From Plectrocnemia conspersa (lineage: Eukaryota; Arthropoda; Insecta; Trichoptera; Polycentropodidae): 64,000 nucleotides of DNA. This document shows positions 35,119-46,799 of the stretch, one piece after another. The stretch lies in the NCBI GenBank assembly GCA_009617715.1, contig VTFK01000156.1, forward strand, positions 372,001 to 436,000. The letters run 5' to 3'. Made by a program: the position numbers and the translations under genes. Position 1 is the first letter of the stretch, and every line of letters begins with the position of its first letter. A model generated the notes under the pieces. It made no database searches. It had not been told where the DNA came from and was given only the letters and a program-made list of their open reading frames with translations.

Positions 35119-37206
35119 TTACCAATTTTTCAAAGATTGCTTTCTATTAGAAGTGAGTAAAACATCCAATGCTTCAAGTTCTTTCATCATATTTGTCAGA
35201 ATTGAATATCCGCCAACACTATTCTTCACTAGAGCCGAATCTATCATTATTCCGAGATTAATTCTATCGTTGCATGATAAAATAGTCACACCGATACCTA
35301 CAATAAAATTTTAAATCAATTTTTTTAAGTTTTAAAGCAAAACAAATAGTTACCTGTTGTGCCACGGTGCGGTATAAAGAACGCCATTTTTTTTACTTTG
35401 TAATCTTCACAAATTATCACATCTGACGGACCAGGCAAATTGCTTATGACCATTGAAGCTTGAACGCTATTTATTAATGGTTTGAAAATAGATTCCGGGA
35501 ATATCGATCCGCCAATTTTCATGACCCAATAGTTGACCTTAAAATATCAAGTAGAATATAATGTTAAAAAAGTGAAAATTTAATAAAAATTGAAATAATA
35601 ATTTTGCAAAAGTGTTGATACTTGAACTTACATAAAAATCTGCGCTGCAGCGTAGCTTACTGGTTTCATTACGTACAACCATCAATCGTTTCAGTATCGA
35701 CGTGCAATTCTTATCTTTATCATTATTTATAAGCGGTATACTCAACATAGCAACCGAAAACTTATTTTCCATCTTTAATTTCGATTTATTGCAACGCTTA
35801 TTTAACGAATTATCCGCGGAAGACATCCTCACTGGTACAACAGCCGTGATCATATCCGGTTTTTGCTTATCTATATCTTGATCCATGAAATACTTTTGAA
35901 AGCTTACTGATAAGGCTGTTATAATCAATTCTGAAAATGTAACACCTGGAAGCTTTCTTTTCAATCGTTTTATTCTGCCTAGTAAACTTTCTTCGAGATT
36001 CTCGTCTGACACCCAAGATATGATTTTGTTGCCGATTAATTCTGGACCATGAACCATATTACTATCAGCTGGTCTTAAACCTTGTTTTATAAGCGTTCCT
36101 GGTGTTAGGCATAAGATTGTAACGAATTTAATAGCTGCTGATATACATTTTTGTATCGGTGTTAATAATTTTCGTACGCTGAACAAATCGAATAGGTTGG
36201 CAATGCAATTTTTTATAGCTCCAAACTGTGAATGTTTAACCTTTTCGACTTGTGAAGTGTTTGTGGTGCCTATCGTATTCAATAGCAAATTTAATAATGC
36301 AACTCCATCACCAAGACAATGATGCAGTCTAAACAAGATTGGTATTGATTTTGTTCCTTTTAATGGTTGTTTACTAACCAGTATTTCCCAAGCAACAGAA
36401 TTATCGACTGGAAGTGGAGAGTTTGATTTATCTTCTACGTACGCTTGTAATGTTTCTTCGTTCATCTCAATAGATTCGTCCAAGTCCATGTGCTTTATAT
36501 AATCTTCTATATTCCTACATTTATTGTGCGTCCAAAAATAATATCCGTACTCAAAATTTTTCTTATAGAACATCTTCGGACATACCGAATCAGAACCGAA
36601 TAATGTCGATAGAATACTCTTTTTGATCTTCCTCAAAAAACAACCATTCTTACAATGAGCTGATAATAACTGCGGCTCAACGTACGCTATTACATTTATT
36701 ACACTTCTAGCATTATTATCTTCGACGGCCCAAACAACGTCTAAACTATCCATCATTTTAACAAAATCTTTACCGTGCTTCTTCTTAAGCATAATAGTAA
36801 TGATAAATTTATAAGCATAAAATGACAAATACATACTAATCAACAATGGTGAAATCAATATAAATACACCCAAGGAAACAGCCATTAAGAAAGACTGGAC
36901 ATTCACAAACTCGGGGCAATATAAAGTCACAACATTCTTCAAGTTTTCATTTTTCAGAAATGTACTATTCATCAAAAGTATTATTGCCAATGCAGTCATG
37001 ATTCCGTATTGCGCAGCTGGTGAAAATTCATCTTCGATCCAATCGTCCAAAGATTTTGCCATGCGAATTGCTTGAGGTCCGTACATAGAACTGTTTAGCG
37101 TATAAAATACATTTTCAAAGAACGGGCTAGTCCAATTTTTGACAGAGTTTGAAGTGGTGTGACTTCCATGTTTCAATGCTATCCAATTCATTCCTAAAGA
37201 ATTCAT
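35119..37206 (-). CDS. WSD/DGAT-type membrane O-acyltransferase
   Basis: On the minus strand exons 37206-35632, 35537-35354 and 35297-35119 join to 1938 nt (645 aa). Intron borders are GTAAGT...AG and GTAACT...AG. Two hydrophobic segments (about residues 67-80 and 104-138) suggest membrane anchoring. HHCLGDG at residues 295-301 is the catalytic HHxxxDG motif of wax ester synthase/diacylglycerol acyltransferases. Downstream, the VVPVRMS stretch and the C-terminal GSIFPESIF...SNLPGPSD...GTTGIGVTILSCNDRINLGIMIDSAL match the family's second domain. It probably esterifies fatty alcohols or diacylglycerol with acyl-CoA, perhaps for cuticular lipids; the substrate is inferred. The true start may lie further upstream. 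A frame open from 37342 to 37252 (IYERLLWRHFSLEEFLRTAA) ends at a GTGAGT donor and joins in phase to an acceptor at 37195-37194, giving ...RISRMNWIALKHG. In that case the first five codons of the long frame are intronic. Confidence 0.87.
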
Positions 37207-37251
37207 TATAAATTATACAAGCTATAATATATTACAGTGTTATGTACTCAC

Positions 37252-37342
37252 TTGATATACGTGCAGCCGTTCGAAGAAACTCTTCGAGACTGAAATGTCT
37301 CCAAAGAAGCCTTTCATATATCTTTGAGTATATTTTACTAAT
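37252..37342 (-). other. Probable upstream coding exon of the acyltransferase
   Basis: The frame is open for 91 nt and reads SKIYERLLWRHFSLEEFLRT followed by AARIS, ending before a consensus GTGAGT donor (37251-37246). The 58-bp intron to an AG at 37195-37194 keeps phase (A+GA = Arg) with the main exon. No ATG in this frame, so a further 5' exon would be needed. This is inferred from phase and sequence character. Confidence 0.5.
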
Positions 37343-37344
37343 CT

Positions 37345-39811
37345 ACTTATAACTAAGTGAGAAGTTGCAGTTCTTATAAGGCACTTGTGACATTGATATA
37401 TTTACGAGGCTTCACTTAATTCTTAAATTTGTTTTTTATACAATTTTGTCAATGCAATGATAGTATGTTTATTATATAAAATGTTCAATAATTTAGATTT
37501 AAATATATGTATGTATTACTTCAAAATAATTACAATTGCATCATCTATGTTGACAGTAAAGTTAATAATGCTCGTGCTTTTTTATTATTAGATTAGTATC
37601 ACTTTACATTTTTCTTTGCACAGCGTGTAATATAATATTTAGTGTTCAGATAAATATATAAGTTTTCTCATCGTAAGATGGTTGTATAATCTTAAAACAA
37701 ATAGATAATATATTAATATTAACACAAAAAAAATAGTACTTCAGACAGACAAACGTAGTTAAATAGGAAATTGGAAAATTGATTTACCTTAAATTACCCT
37801 TTAAAAAGTTTAGTATTATTTAGGAATGTAAAAAATTGTGAACAAAATCAATTAATCTGAGAATATATATATTATATAATAATAAATATGAACGAAAACC
37901 TCTACATCAAACAGCAGTCATAGACACCTAAAGAACCATTCTAAATTTATGATTCTTTAACAATCTTTGATAAGAACAGTATATGTTATTAGACTCGAGA
38001 ACAAACGTGTATCTTTTAGAACCACTAAAAATGTATTAGCAGAAAGAGAAATACCATAAATGATACCCGATTATGAGAAAAAATGTATTTAAAGATGCAT
38101 TTAAGACTTATAACATCCGAAACGACGTCCCCTGCTTAACATCAGCAATTGATTTAACAACTCAATACATTCAGTAACAAAATCAACTCTCTTTTAAATG
38201 TAAATGGACGTTTAAATAACTAAATCAACAACAAACTAATATGAATACATTATATAATATAGATAAAGTTTTAGCAACTAATTAAATTAAAAGTAAACCA
38301 AAACCGTGGTCCTTAATCTTGGAACAACTAAATAATCAAAAGGTAATAATATCTATAGTTGTATTATAAGCTTATGGTCGTAACATTATATTCGATATTA
38401 AAACAAACATTCATTATGATACAATTATAAAACTATATTACATAGCATCTCTCCTCATAAATTAAATTGACCTTCACTTTTGAATACGTTGTCTTTATAG
38501 ATGAATATAAATTCTAAAACATGGACACAAGTTTGGGAACTCTCATATTGATAGGAATATTTTATTGCATCTACAAAATTGCAAGAGGATGACTGTGATC
38601 CAGAGAAACGACACAACCTAACAGCTAGCACTAATATTAATCTGGTGTGACACTATGGTCTAATGATCACTCTAAAGACAAGACAGCAACCTTTATACAT
38701 AATTATCTTTTCTTAATGTTTCAAAATTAACATTATTGTAATTTATAAAGTTAATATACAAGTAATGATATTTTTAACAAAATTTGAGAAATTATACATT
38801 AAAGACAAATAAATTCTATATGTCTAATTTGTAATATGATGACATTTATTTGATACATTTTTTATTATCAATATATAACTTTGTAACAATTTCATAAGTA
38901 CATAAATAAACATTCAGCAAAATATAAATTTATTTTTGTATCTCTTTCATAGAAGATATTACTTACATTACAATGTAAATAATTATTTTTTTACAATGTA
39001 AATAATTACAATCATGTATGAAATATACATATATATTATTTTAATAATAAATTATAAATAGCTATAAGTAAAATATTATATAATTTTCATTTAGGTGCGC
39101 AGTATCGAATTAATGAAGAGGGAAAAGGAGAAAAATGTAAATTTGATATATAATGCAAGTATACTTCAAATTTTATTATACAATATAAAATTATAATTAT
39201 TTGGTGCTATTATGAAGGCATGATTAATTTAAATAATGTGATATTACATTAATCATATGAGTATACAATTTGTTGTTATAAAATGATGTGGAAGATTTTT
39301 TAATAGTACATTTTATCATATATCTTCATAAAAATATGAAAAGCTTCAATATTATTACATAATAAAAATTTATAAAAATCGTGCATCATATTGTGTTTTA
39401 TTGGTAAATTTTTAAAGAAGTAATTTTGGCCGTGAATTTTGATTACATTTTCTTAAAATAATGATTGATTTTACAATATGATATGTTTTCAATACTAATG
39501 TATTTCATATTATTTAAAGAAGAACTTCTTTTATATAATATTTTGGCATTATATGCATTGGTTTAATCTACCCTGTGTAATTAAATAAGATGTAGCATCA
39601 CTTTTGATAAATTCAATGATTGATTATATGACATACATTTTAAAGCATTTTTTTTTAATATACAAAGTATAGTTTAAATGATAAAACTAAAATATTTGTA
39701 CTCTCTGAATCATTTTCTATAATTCTAAATAAATGTCTAAAATCCATTAATATATTGAACCAATAATTTAAATATTAACATTTCTTTCTCAGTTCTGTTT
39801 ATTCTTACAAA
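37345..39811. other. AT-rich DNA between acyltransferase and Mpv17-like gene
   Basis: Nothing beyond short AT repeats was recognised; the missing 5' exon of the acyltransferase could lie here. Confidence 0.35.
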
Positions 39812-42417
39812 TTAATAATGTTGCCTCTTAATCCAGCATAGAATATTGACCCACACAAAGGCACAAGACCCAACATATATTACCCTGAACGCAGGCGGAA
39901 CAAGCAAAAAGTTGAGCGCTTGAGCCGGCAACCAGAACATACAGCTCGTTTTAAACGTTGGCATTATCTTACTCTTACATTCTTCTAAATAATTGGTCTT
40001 TCCTTCCATAACGCTCATACCTGAAATAGACAACATTTTTATACTGTTCTTAAAAAATATGTTAAATACTATACCTAAGACGGACCTACGAAAAATATCA
40101 CTAATAACGGTGGCGTCAATAAAAATTGATCCAATAACAATTTTTTCACCACTATTTTGGCTGACGTTCCCACGAATTTACTATCTAACCATCTGTACCT
40201 GTAAATCAAACAATATTATTAATATAACAATTTATTGGAATTAAATTTTTTTTTCTATCCAAGTATTTTGGACGATGCAAGACTAGCAATAATTTAACTT
40301 ACCAATAATAATATACCTGAGGGTAGACGGCCAACCCTAATATTCCAAACCTTGTTATCATATGAGGATCATATGCCATTGGTTGGCCGTCATGCTGCAT
40401 GTAAAATTATATATGATATGTTTAGAATAAGATTTATATATTCACAATGCTAAATAATGTGTAATTATATAATATACAAAATGACGTGGTTGAGTATTTA
40501 AAAAAAAACCATATAATGTAATAAAGATTTCATATCATTCAGATAATAATATTTACTTCTACACATACAAGTTAAGTGAAAAAAATACATATCTCATTGA
40601 CTTATAGAAATGAGAAGTAATCGAATCATTACATTTAAAAAACCCTAAAAATAAATGATCAAAGTTTAATTATCTGTATAATTAATAGTATATGTCTTCT
40701 AAAATACCAAATCGAAGCAATAATTATTTTTTCTTCAAAATTGTCTGTATTTGACACTTTGTACTGGAATGAGGAGAATCGTTTCGCGACGCTTATCGGT
40801 TAAAAGCGGGAGACAGGGACGAAACTTTTTGGTACCATGATTTTGGGATTTTGTTCATCTACGGCTGTCTATTGTATTGAATATTTACTATCTAAAATTA
40901 TGGTTGATTCAGAATCAGACTATTCGTAAAATGAAGATTTTTTCTTTGCTGAATAATTTGTTTTTGGATTGAATTTTTTTACTATAAGTTATATTTAATA
41001 ATCATTACTAAAGCGATATGCATAAGTGTTGATTAAACAGTCAGTAGTTTAAATAAATGCTCAATAATTTTAATAAGTAGGCAATAGTTAAATATACAGT
41101 AATTATATAACATAATAAGTAATTATTAAAGAGGTAATTATTTATATTGAATTTAATTTAAATGGTCGGTTTTTCAAATTAAAAATCAGCTATAATTTCG
41201 TAAATGGTCAATAATTTATAATAGAGATCATCTACTAAAGTGTAACTAATGAAATAAGCTTCGTACTAATTGAATAGTTAATATTATGCCCCCATCCCTC
41301 TAATCACGTCTCTGTAATAAGGTCTCCTCTTTTAGACATTGGCGAATATTTTTTGCGATATACTTTTAAAATCATTACTACATTAGATCCATAGTACATT
41401 TTGGACCATTGCTAATATGGTTTTAGAACCTAAAATTATATTATTCGTTTTTTTTAAGTGTCATTTTTAATATAAAATCCATTGCAAATAAGCTCAGTAT
41501 TTTTTACTTTTGTTTTAATAATGAAGTGATTTGTTGTTAGTGTATTATTTTTCTTTCTATAATATATTATCGCTAGGATTTTATTTGATTTTTTAGCACA
41601 AAGATTCAATAACACTGTTTATGATTTCAATACTATTATAATAATTTTTCCTATTTTTGTTCTAGTGTGATATTTTTATTTACTGCTGATTTGCTGTACA
41701 ATAAAATTTATCATAAATCTAAACAAATTGTTTTTACAAAAATCTGCATGTGTTAGAATAATATGAAATCAATAATATTTTGTGAGAAAATACTGATCGT
41801 GTTTTGCAGTAATTTTAAACAGAAAAATATATATAATTTAGAGACATAAAATCGTTCATTAAATTAAGGACAAAAAACGAATTAATTAAGTATTATATCA
41901 TTTTCTATCGTAATCAAAATGCATTAAAACAAACAATATATGTATGTATGTATATATATTATATTAAAAAAGCAAACGACTATATCAAAAAAACGAAATC
42001 TTATAGTGAAAAACTATGAAATTAATTATAAAACCTATTATCTATGTTATAAATAAACACCAGTTATGTAGAATGTGTATTTTATATTTTTTAATTGCCA
42101 ATAAAATAAATAAAAAAAATAAGTACCAAGAAAATAATATTGGGGCATACATCGTCGTTCCCATAATAGCATATCTTCCGAGTGTTCCAAAATCATAATC
42201 TTTCGTTTTATCAGTCTACAAAAATAATAAATAAATAAATAAATAAAAGACGAAAATAAAATATATTAATAAAAGGATATACCAAAAATTTTCTTGTCAG
42301 AGTTTGCTGGGAAAATTCCGCTCCTACGTAAAGCACTCCATACACGAAACTATTCGTAGTTAGAGGATACTTCTTAAACATCATTTTCGCAAAATTAGCC
42401 ATCTTTGACGCGGACAT
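39812..42417 (-). CDS. Mpv17-like membrane protein with a duplicated, apparently mutually exclusive exon
   Basis: The minus-strand exons are 1 (42417-42283, 135 nt), 2a (42215-42127, 89 nt) or 2b (40394-40303, 92 nt), 3 (40198-40086, 113 nt) and 4 (40020-39812, 209 nt). With 2a the protein is 181 aa, with 2b 182 aa, the normal size for Mpv17/PMP22 proteins. Exon 1 (FKKYPLTTNSFVYGVLYVGA, then EFSQQTL) resembles the MPV17L N-terminus. Exon 3 reads YRWLDSKF...KLLLDQFLLTPP and exon 4 contains FWLPAQALNFLLVPPAFRV with LCWIKRQHY at the end, both diagnostic for the family. These are four-helix proteins of the inner mitochondrial or peroxisomal membrane; their molecular activity (channel/ROS handling) is still debated. 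The ATG at 42415-42417 has a CAAC context. Exon 4 ends the protein at 39814. Confidence 0.92.
40303..40394 (-). other. Alternative exon 2b of the Mpv17-like gene
   Basis: It reads HDGQPMAYDPHMITRFGILG and then LAVYPQVYYYW. The acceptor is CATGCAG, the start is phase 0, and the end is TG before a strong GTAAGT donor, again completing WYRWLD with exon 3. It is 104 bp from exon 3. Aligned from the end without gaps it shares Y-D, R, aromatic, I, G, Y and W with exon 2a. Confidence 0.82.
42127..42215 (-). other. Alternative exon 2a of the Mpv17-like gene
   Basis: It reads TDKTKDYDFGTLGRYAIMGT and then TMYAPILFSW. It is preceded by an acceptor TGTAG, begins in phase 0 and ends TG before a GTACTT donor, so that TG plus G from exon 3 makes the Trp of WYRWLD. 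It is 67 bp from exon 1. Confidence 0.85.
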
Positions 42418-42589
42418 GTTGATTCGATCTGATATTATAATAATTCGTTACTATTATAGATTAATCGAATATTCTTTCATGAAAACATGCGAAGCGTAAT
42501 TTGCGTAGATCTTGAACAATTGAGTAAATATGTACTACATTTTTATTTCGCTGTATACTATAATTATTCTAATGTCAGCGTATTTTTAA

Positions 42590-42720
42590 TTTTGACGAGC
42601 GACCGGTAAAAAGGCCGGCGCGTGACTGAAACTTGGGGTCTGAAGATCCGCAACACGAGTCTGGGTCCTTGCGCATGTCTTATTTTATGGATTGCCGCCA
42701 TTTTTGCAATTTCGCGATAA
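42590..42720 (-). promoter_or_regulatory. Promoter island of the Mpv17-like gene
   Basis: A CG-richer island 170-300 bp upstream of the start codon. It contains GCCGCCATTTTT (42694-42705; AAAAATGGCGGC on the gene's strand, a YY1-type site) and TGCGCATG (42670-42677), resembling half an NRF-1 site. Both motifs are frequent at promoters of mitochondrial-protein genes. Motifs are seen; function is inferred. Confidence 0.45.
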
Positions 42721-44275
42721 TTATTCCAACTAGTTTAAAAAAATTTATACACTGGTTATACTACTTCATGTATCTTCTAACAAAAATCATTTAAAGCGTT
42801 TCTGAAACTAATAAAGAATAAGCAAAACTTTATTACAACTTTTTCGTCAACTTTAATGTTTTTTTTTATAAAAAAAAATAAGTAAAAATCTAAAGATTAA
42901 AATGAGATGCGGAAATTTACAAATTTTATATTGACGCACATTATAAAAAAATAGTTTAAAAATAAACAAGCTAACCTATCAAAATAACTTATGTGCGTTG
43001 TCTTCCACCGCAATCACACACTGTAGGAAATTTTAACTTTGGAACTAGAGGCCCTCAATTGATACTAATAGAACTTAATGAACCTGATTAAATGATGTGT
43101 TCTTGTTGAACAGTTTGAACCTACTTGTGCCCTTTATATATATTAAAGTCCCCTTTCTTCGATTTAAAATATAAACTTTATATAATACATCGACACAAAC
43201 TCACTGTTATTAATTTTAATTGATATATTTTATATAATACAAAAAATATTATTTGAGATGTACTCTAAAATTAAATTTAGAGATAAGTAAAAAGTTTATG
43301 TCAGGGCCATCTCATGTTAGCATCAAAAACACATACCTGTAAAAACGAATAGGTATATCAAGGTTATCAATAATAAAATATTTACCGATCTTTTACTGTA
43401 AAAATTGGTTTAAATATTAGCTAATATGTTTAATTCAAATTCTAACCGCTAGGTGATATATCATATTAGGTTAATTACTACACAAAAAATATTTCGAAAT
43501 CGTCAATTACATAAACAAGTAACAACAATTATTTTATACGCTTTACGACAAAACTGTGTGCACACGCAAAGCAATGGCGTGTAATAAATGGAATTGTTTT
43601 TACAACACGGAAAAAACACACATTTAAAATTGTGAATAGAAGAATATTTTTAGTGACGTTTATACAACAAAATATAAATGGATTGGATACTGGCGGTACC
43701 AGGTAACCGGAGATCTCGTTTACTACAACAAAGAAGGCTCAGTCACGATCAAATTTGCCATTGAGATAAAATTATTATAGTAAGAATTAGCACAATCCTA
43801 AATTTAAGAAAATGATTTTAAAAACTAATCAATTAATATTTATATAAAATAATATATCAATTACAATTCCGCGATGAAAGGAAAAAACACGTTCAAATAC
43901 AATAATTATTATTTGTTATGCATCGAGCGTTAAAAATAAAAGTGTGAAATGAGTTTTTCACAATAATTATTCAAATTAACCTGTTCGTGATATTATTATT
44001 TACCTTTTTAGTTTACATATGCAAGTCACAAGTGTTTAGAGAAAAAATGTTGTACCTGACATTTCTGTCGCCGTCCCTTTCTTTTGCATTAGTGCGACGC
44101 TGTCATTCTCTCGCTCTTCAGACTAACCATTGCTCGACAACTGTTGACATTTACAAAATACATAATTTATAAAAAAAATTGAATGACAATTAAATTCCAA
44201 TCATAAAAGAAGTTAATAATGCATGTGTGTATGTATGTATGTGTGTGGAAATATGAAAATATTTTATAGTAATAA
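42721..44275. other. AT-rich DNA without a recognisable gene
   Basis: No exon with family resemblance. The frame at 43987-44172 (plus) is not recognised. Confidence 0.35.
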
Positions 44276-44279
44276 AATT

Positions 44280-44397
44280 TGACAATTTCGAAATGTCCAT
44301 TTACTGTACAAACCCAAACCCAAGCTAAACGATGGAATAATAGTTAATTTGTTGAGGTTAAGTTTGGGTTTGAACAGCTCAGGAAACACGGTGGTGA
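44280..44397. repeat. Repeat family A fragment, palindromic
   Basis: GAAATGTCCATTTACTGTAC and AAACCCAAACCCAAGC on one side, and AAGTTTGGGTTTGAACAG on the other, are two halves of the family's CAAACCCAAACCTAACC segment in inverted arrangement about 50 bp apart. Confidence 0.6.
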
Positions 44398-44776
44398 TTT
44401 ATTTCCATATCATAAATTCCTAAACGCACGAACGCTTTATATTAAATGGCAACAAATCAATTATTGCTCCTATTCAAAATATTTTCACTTTGTCATTGAA
44501 AACTTCATCGTTTTCTGATTCGCAGAAATGCACAAAAATCATTGCAGATAAACTTTACTGGGCCAGTAACACAGTTTTCGTCCGCAACATGCTATCCTAC
44601 CTAATTTAGTGGTGGTGGCAAAGTTCCTCGGTACTATAATCCAAATTGACGTCTTTTCACATTTTCTAAGCTTTTACTCGATTGTTACTCGATCGATAAA
44701 CGCAGAGTTATCGGAATCATTAATAATGAATTTGCTTTGTTTTTTTTAATTTTGTGACGAAAAATCCACGTTATAT

Positions 44777-44971
44777 GGGCTATACAAGTATTCTGAATAT
44801 ATTACCAGAGGAATTTTTCAGTGTTCTAATTTTTGCACATTATTATTTATTTTATTTATTAATGATATTTATAAAGATATTGATAAATTCAAATTCTTAT
44901 TTCTCGCCGATGATCTAAAAACTATTCTTAAAAATAAACCCTATTGCGAATTGTGTAAAACTTCAATATAG
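44777..44971 (+). pseudogene. Fragment of a jockey-type LINE reverse transcriptase
   Basis: A 64-codon open frame reads GLYKYSEYITRGIFQ and then LLFILFINDIYKDI...FLFLADDLK. This matches the palm of non-LTR reverse transcriptases: the GVPQGSVLGPLLFxLFINDI block and the (Y/F)xADD catalytic pair. The PQGS part is degraded (IFQCSNFC). It has no start and no flanking domains, so it is a relic of a retrotransposon. Confidence 0.82.
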
Positions 44972-45756
44972 TGTTAAAAATCAGTGTGCATGGTAATACG
45001 CAAGGGCAAGATTTAGGTGTAATGTTCCAAGCGGTCAACAGATTCCATCATTTTTTGATTCCAGATCAATTAAGGACCTCGAGGTCATTGTGTGCCTTGT
45101 ATTCGGCGCCAGTCGACGACACGCTGGAGTTCGCCGTTAACAGTGTGGGAGAGTGAGGGATCTCTTTTGAGCTTGAAAAATCCCAGGCTCTTAAGAGGAA
45201 GCAAACTCTGTGAGCACCAAGCCGATGTAGCGTCCTTTGACCACCAATGACGAGCAAAGCACTGCATTTCAAACCAGCAGGCAAATAAGGACCCGGCCCT
45301 TAGGGACTGGGAGTCGAAACTGGAACTGAGGCATCACGAAAGTGATGTTCAAGGATGAAGCATAGAAATGCAAGAGCATGCAACGCTAATGCTGTGAAAA
45401 AGCTAAGCAACATATTTGCAGGTGATCAGGAGAGCGTTTCCCAATAACACTCGGGAGAAACACTACTGAGACTACGGGGGGTGGATCCCGCTCATCTGGC
45501 CCTAAAAAGTTGGATGCCGCCCATTGGGTTAATCTCGTAGGGCCCTATTACCGGTAACGGCAGTGGTTTAAGCAATAGATCATGTAGTAACAATCTTGTG
45601 CCTTGTAAATAATCTAGCATGCTGTACCCTTGGGAACGCATCTCTGTTCTGTTATAAAATTTCATTGTAGTTGGCATCTAGTAAATTCTATATATACTTT
45701 AAGTAGTGTTACTTAAAATATATCAAGAAAATGTCCAAAAAAGATATTTTAGATAC
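44972..45756. other. G/C-richer stretch, probably old transposon sequence
   Basis: Following the reverse transcriptase fragment, 45000-45660 has a composition far from its surroundings, with overlapping short frames on both strands and none recognisable. It may be the decayed 3' part of the same LINE or another repeat. Confidence 0.35.
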
Positions 45757-45764
45757 TTGTACAT

Positions 45765-45941
45765 CAGTGGCGTGCCGTCTATATATGCAGTCGATTCAAA
45801 ACGCCACCAGCATGTACGACTGATCGACTATAAACACGAGCGAATATAAACACGATCACGTGATCGGCTGAGTCGCTCGCCATCAACCGTTCATGCTGGT
45901 GGCGTTTTGAATCTACCGCATCTATGGACGGCACGCCACTG
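45765..45941. mobile_element. hAT-type MITE, 177 bp, with perfect 8-bp target duplication
   Basis: The termini CAGTGGCGTGCCGTC and GACGGCACGCCACTG are inverted repeats continuing for about 48 bp to CAAAACGCCACCAGCATG. The flanks are TTGTACAT at 45757-45764 and TTGTACAT at 45942-45949, an exact 8-bp duplication diagnostic of hAT elements. It has no coding capacity. Confidence 0.93.
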
Positions 45942-46799
45942 TTGTACATATACATATTATCTATTTTTATTTCCCATAAAATTTGTAAAATATATGCTGG
46001 AATATGATTCCCCGAATCGCGACGACTAGTATACTTGTGAAAGTGCTTATTTAAGCTACTGATATACACATAATCCTAAAATTTTGCAAACTCGTTTTTA
46101 TGTGCTAATTATCAATTCTGCTTTCCCGAGTATTGTTTTAAATGCCACTTGGAAAAACAAGAGTATTGACCACAGCTATTCTACTTTTTAACTATCTATT
46201 GCACAGTATTGATTTGTTTTCATCCAGGTACTTAAAGTTGGAGGAAGCATTGTGTTTTAACCACCACGCCTACCATACGTGTGGTGTGTGCGTTTGATAA
46301 TATTTGTTAAATAATGAATTTCTTTTCATTTTTAAGAAACCATGCTTTGTAGTTTGTATATTATTATTTGTCCAAATCTCCAAAAGTGTAGAAGGGTATT
46401 ATGTGAGCAATTAGATCTCATAGCATGTATATAGATTTAAAATCATCACATAGAATATTCAGGTCGTACCGAAATCAAAATAAACCGTCTCCTTAATGAA
46501 TACTCATCAAATACGCAAGATAAAAAATACATGGATTTTTAAGGGTAAGGGTCGTTTATACCAAAATTCTATAAGATATTTCACTGTCGAGGTACATACA
46601 GAAAAATACATGTCTAAAATTAATTATATACTATGGAAGTCAATAGAAAATCTAAAAGATGGTGCTAGTAGAATCAAAACAAGTGTGTTTTTAAAAAGCA
46701 CAATATGTCAATAGACCGCTGTCAAATTATCAGTCATTTCCATCGGGTCCTTACATTTTTACAATCGATTGAAGCAAATAACTTTTGTAATTTTCGAAC

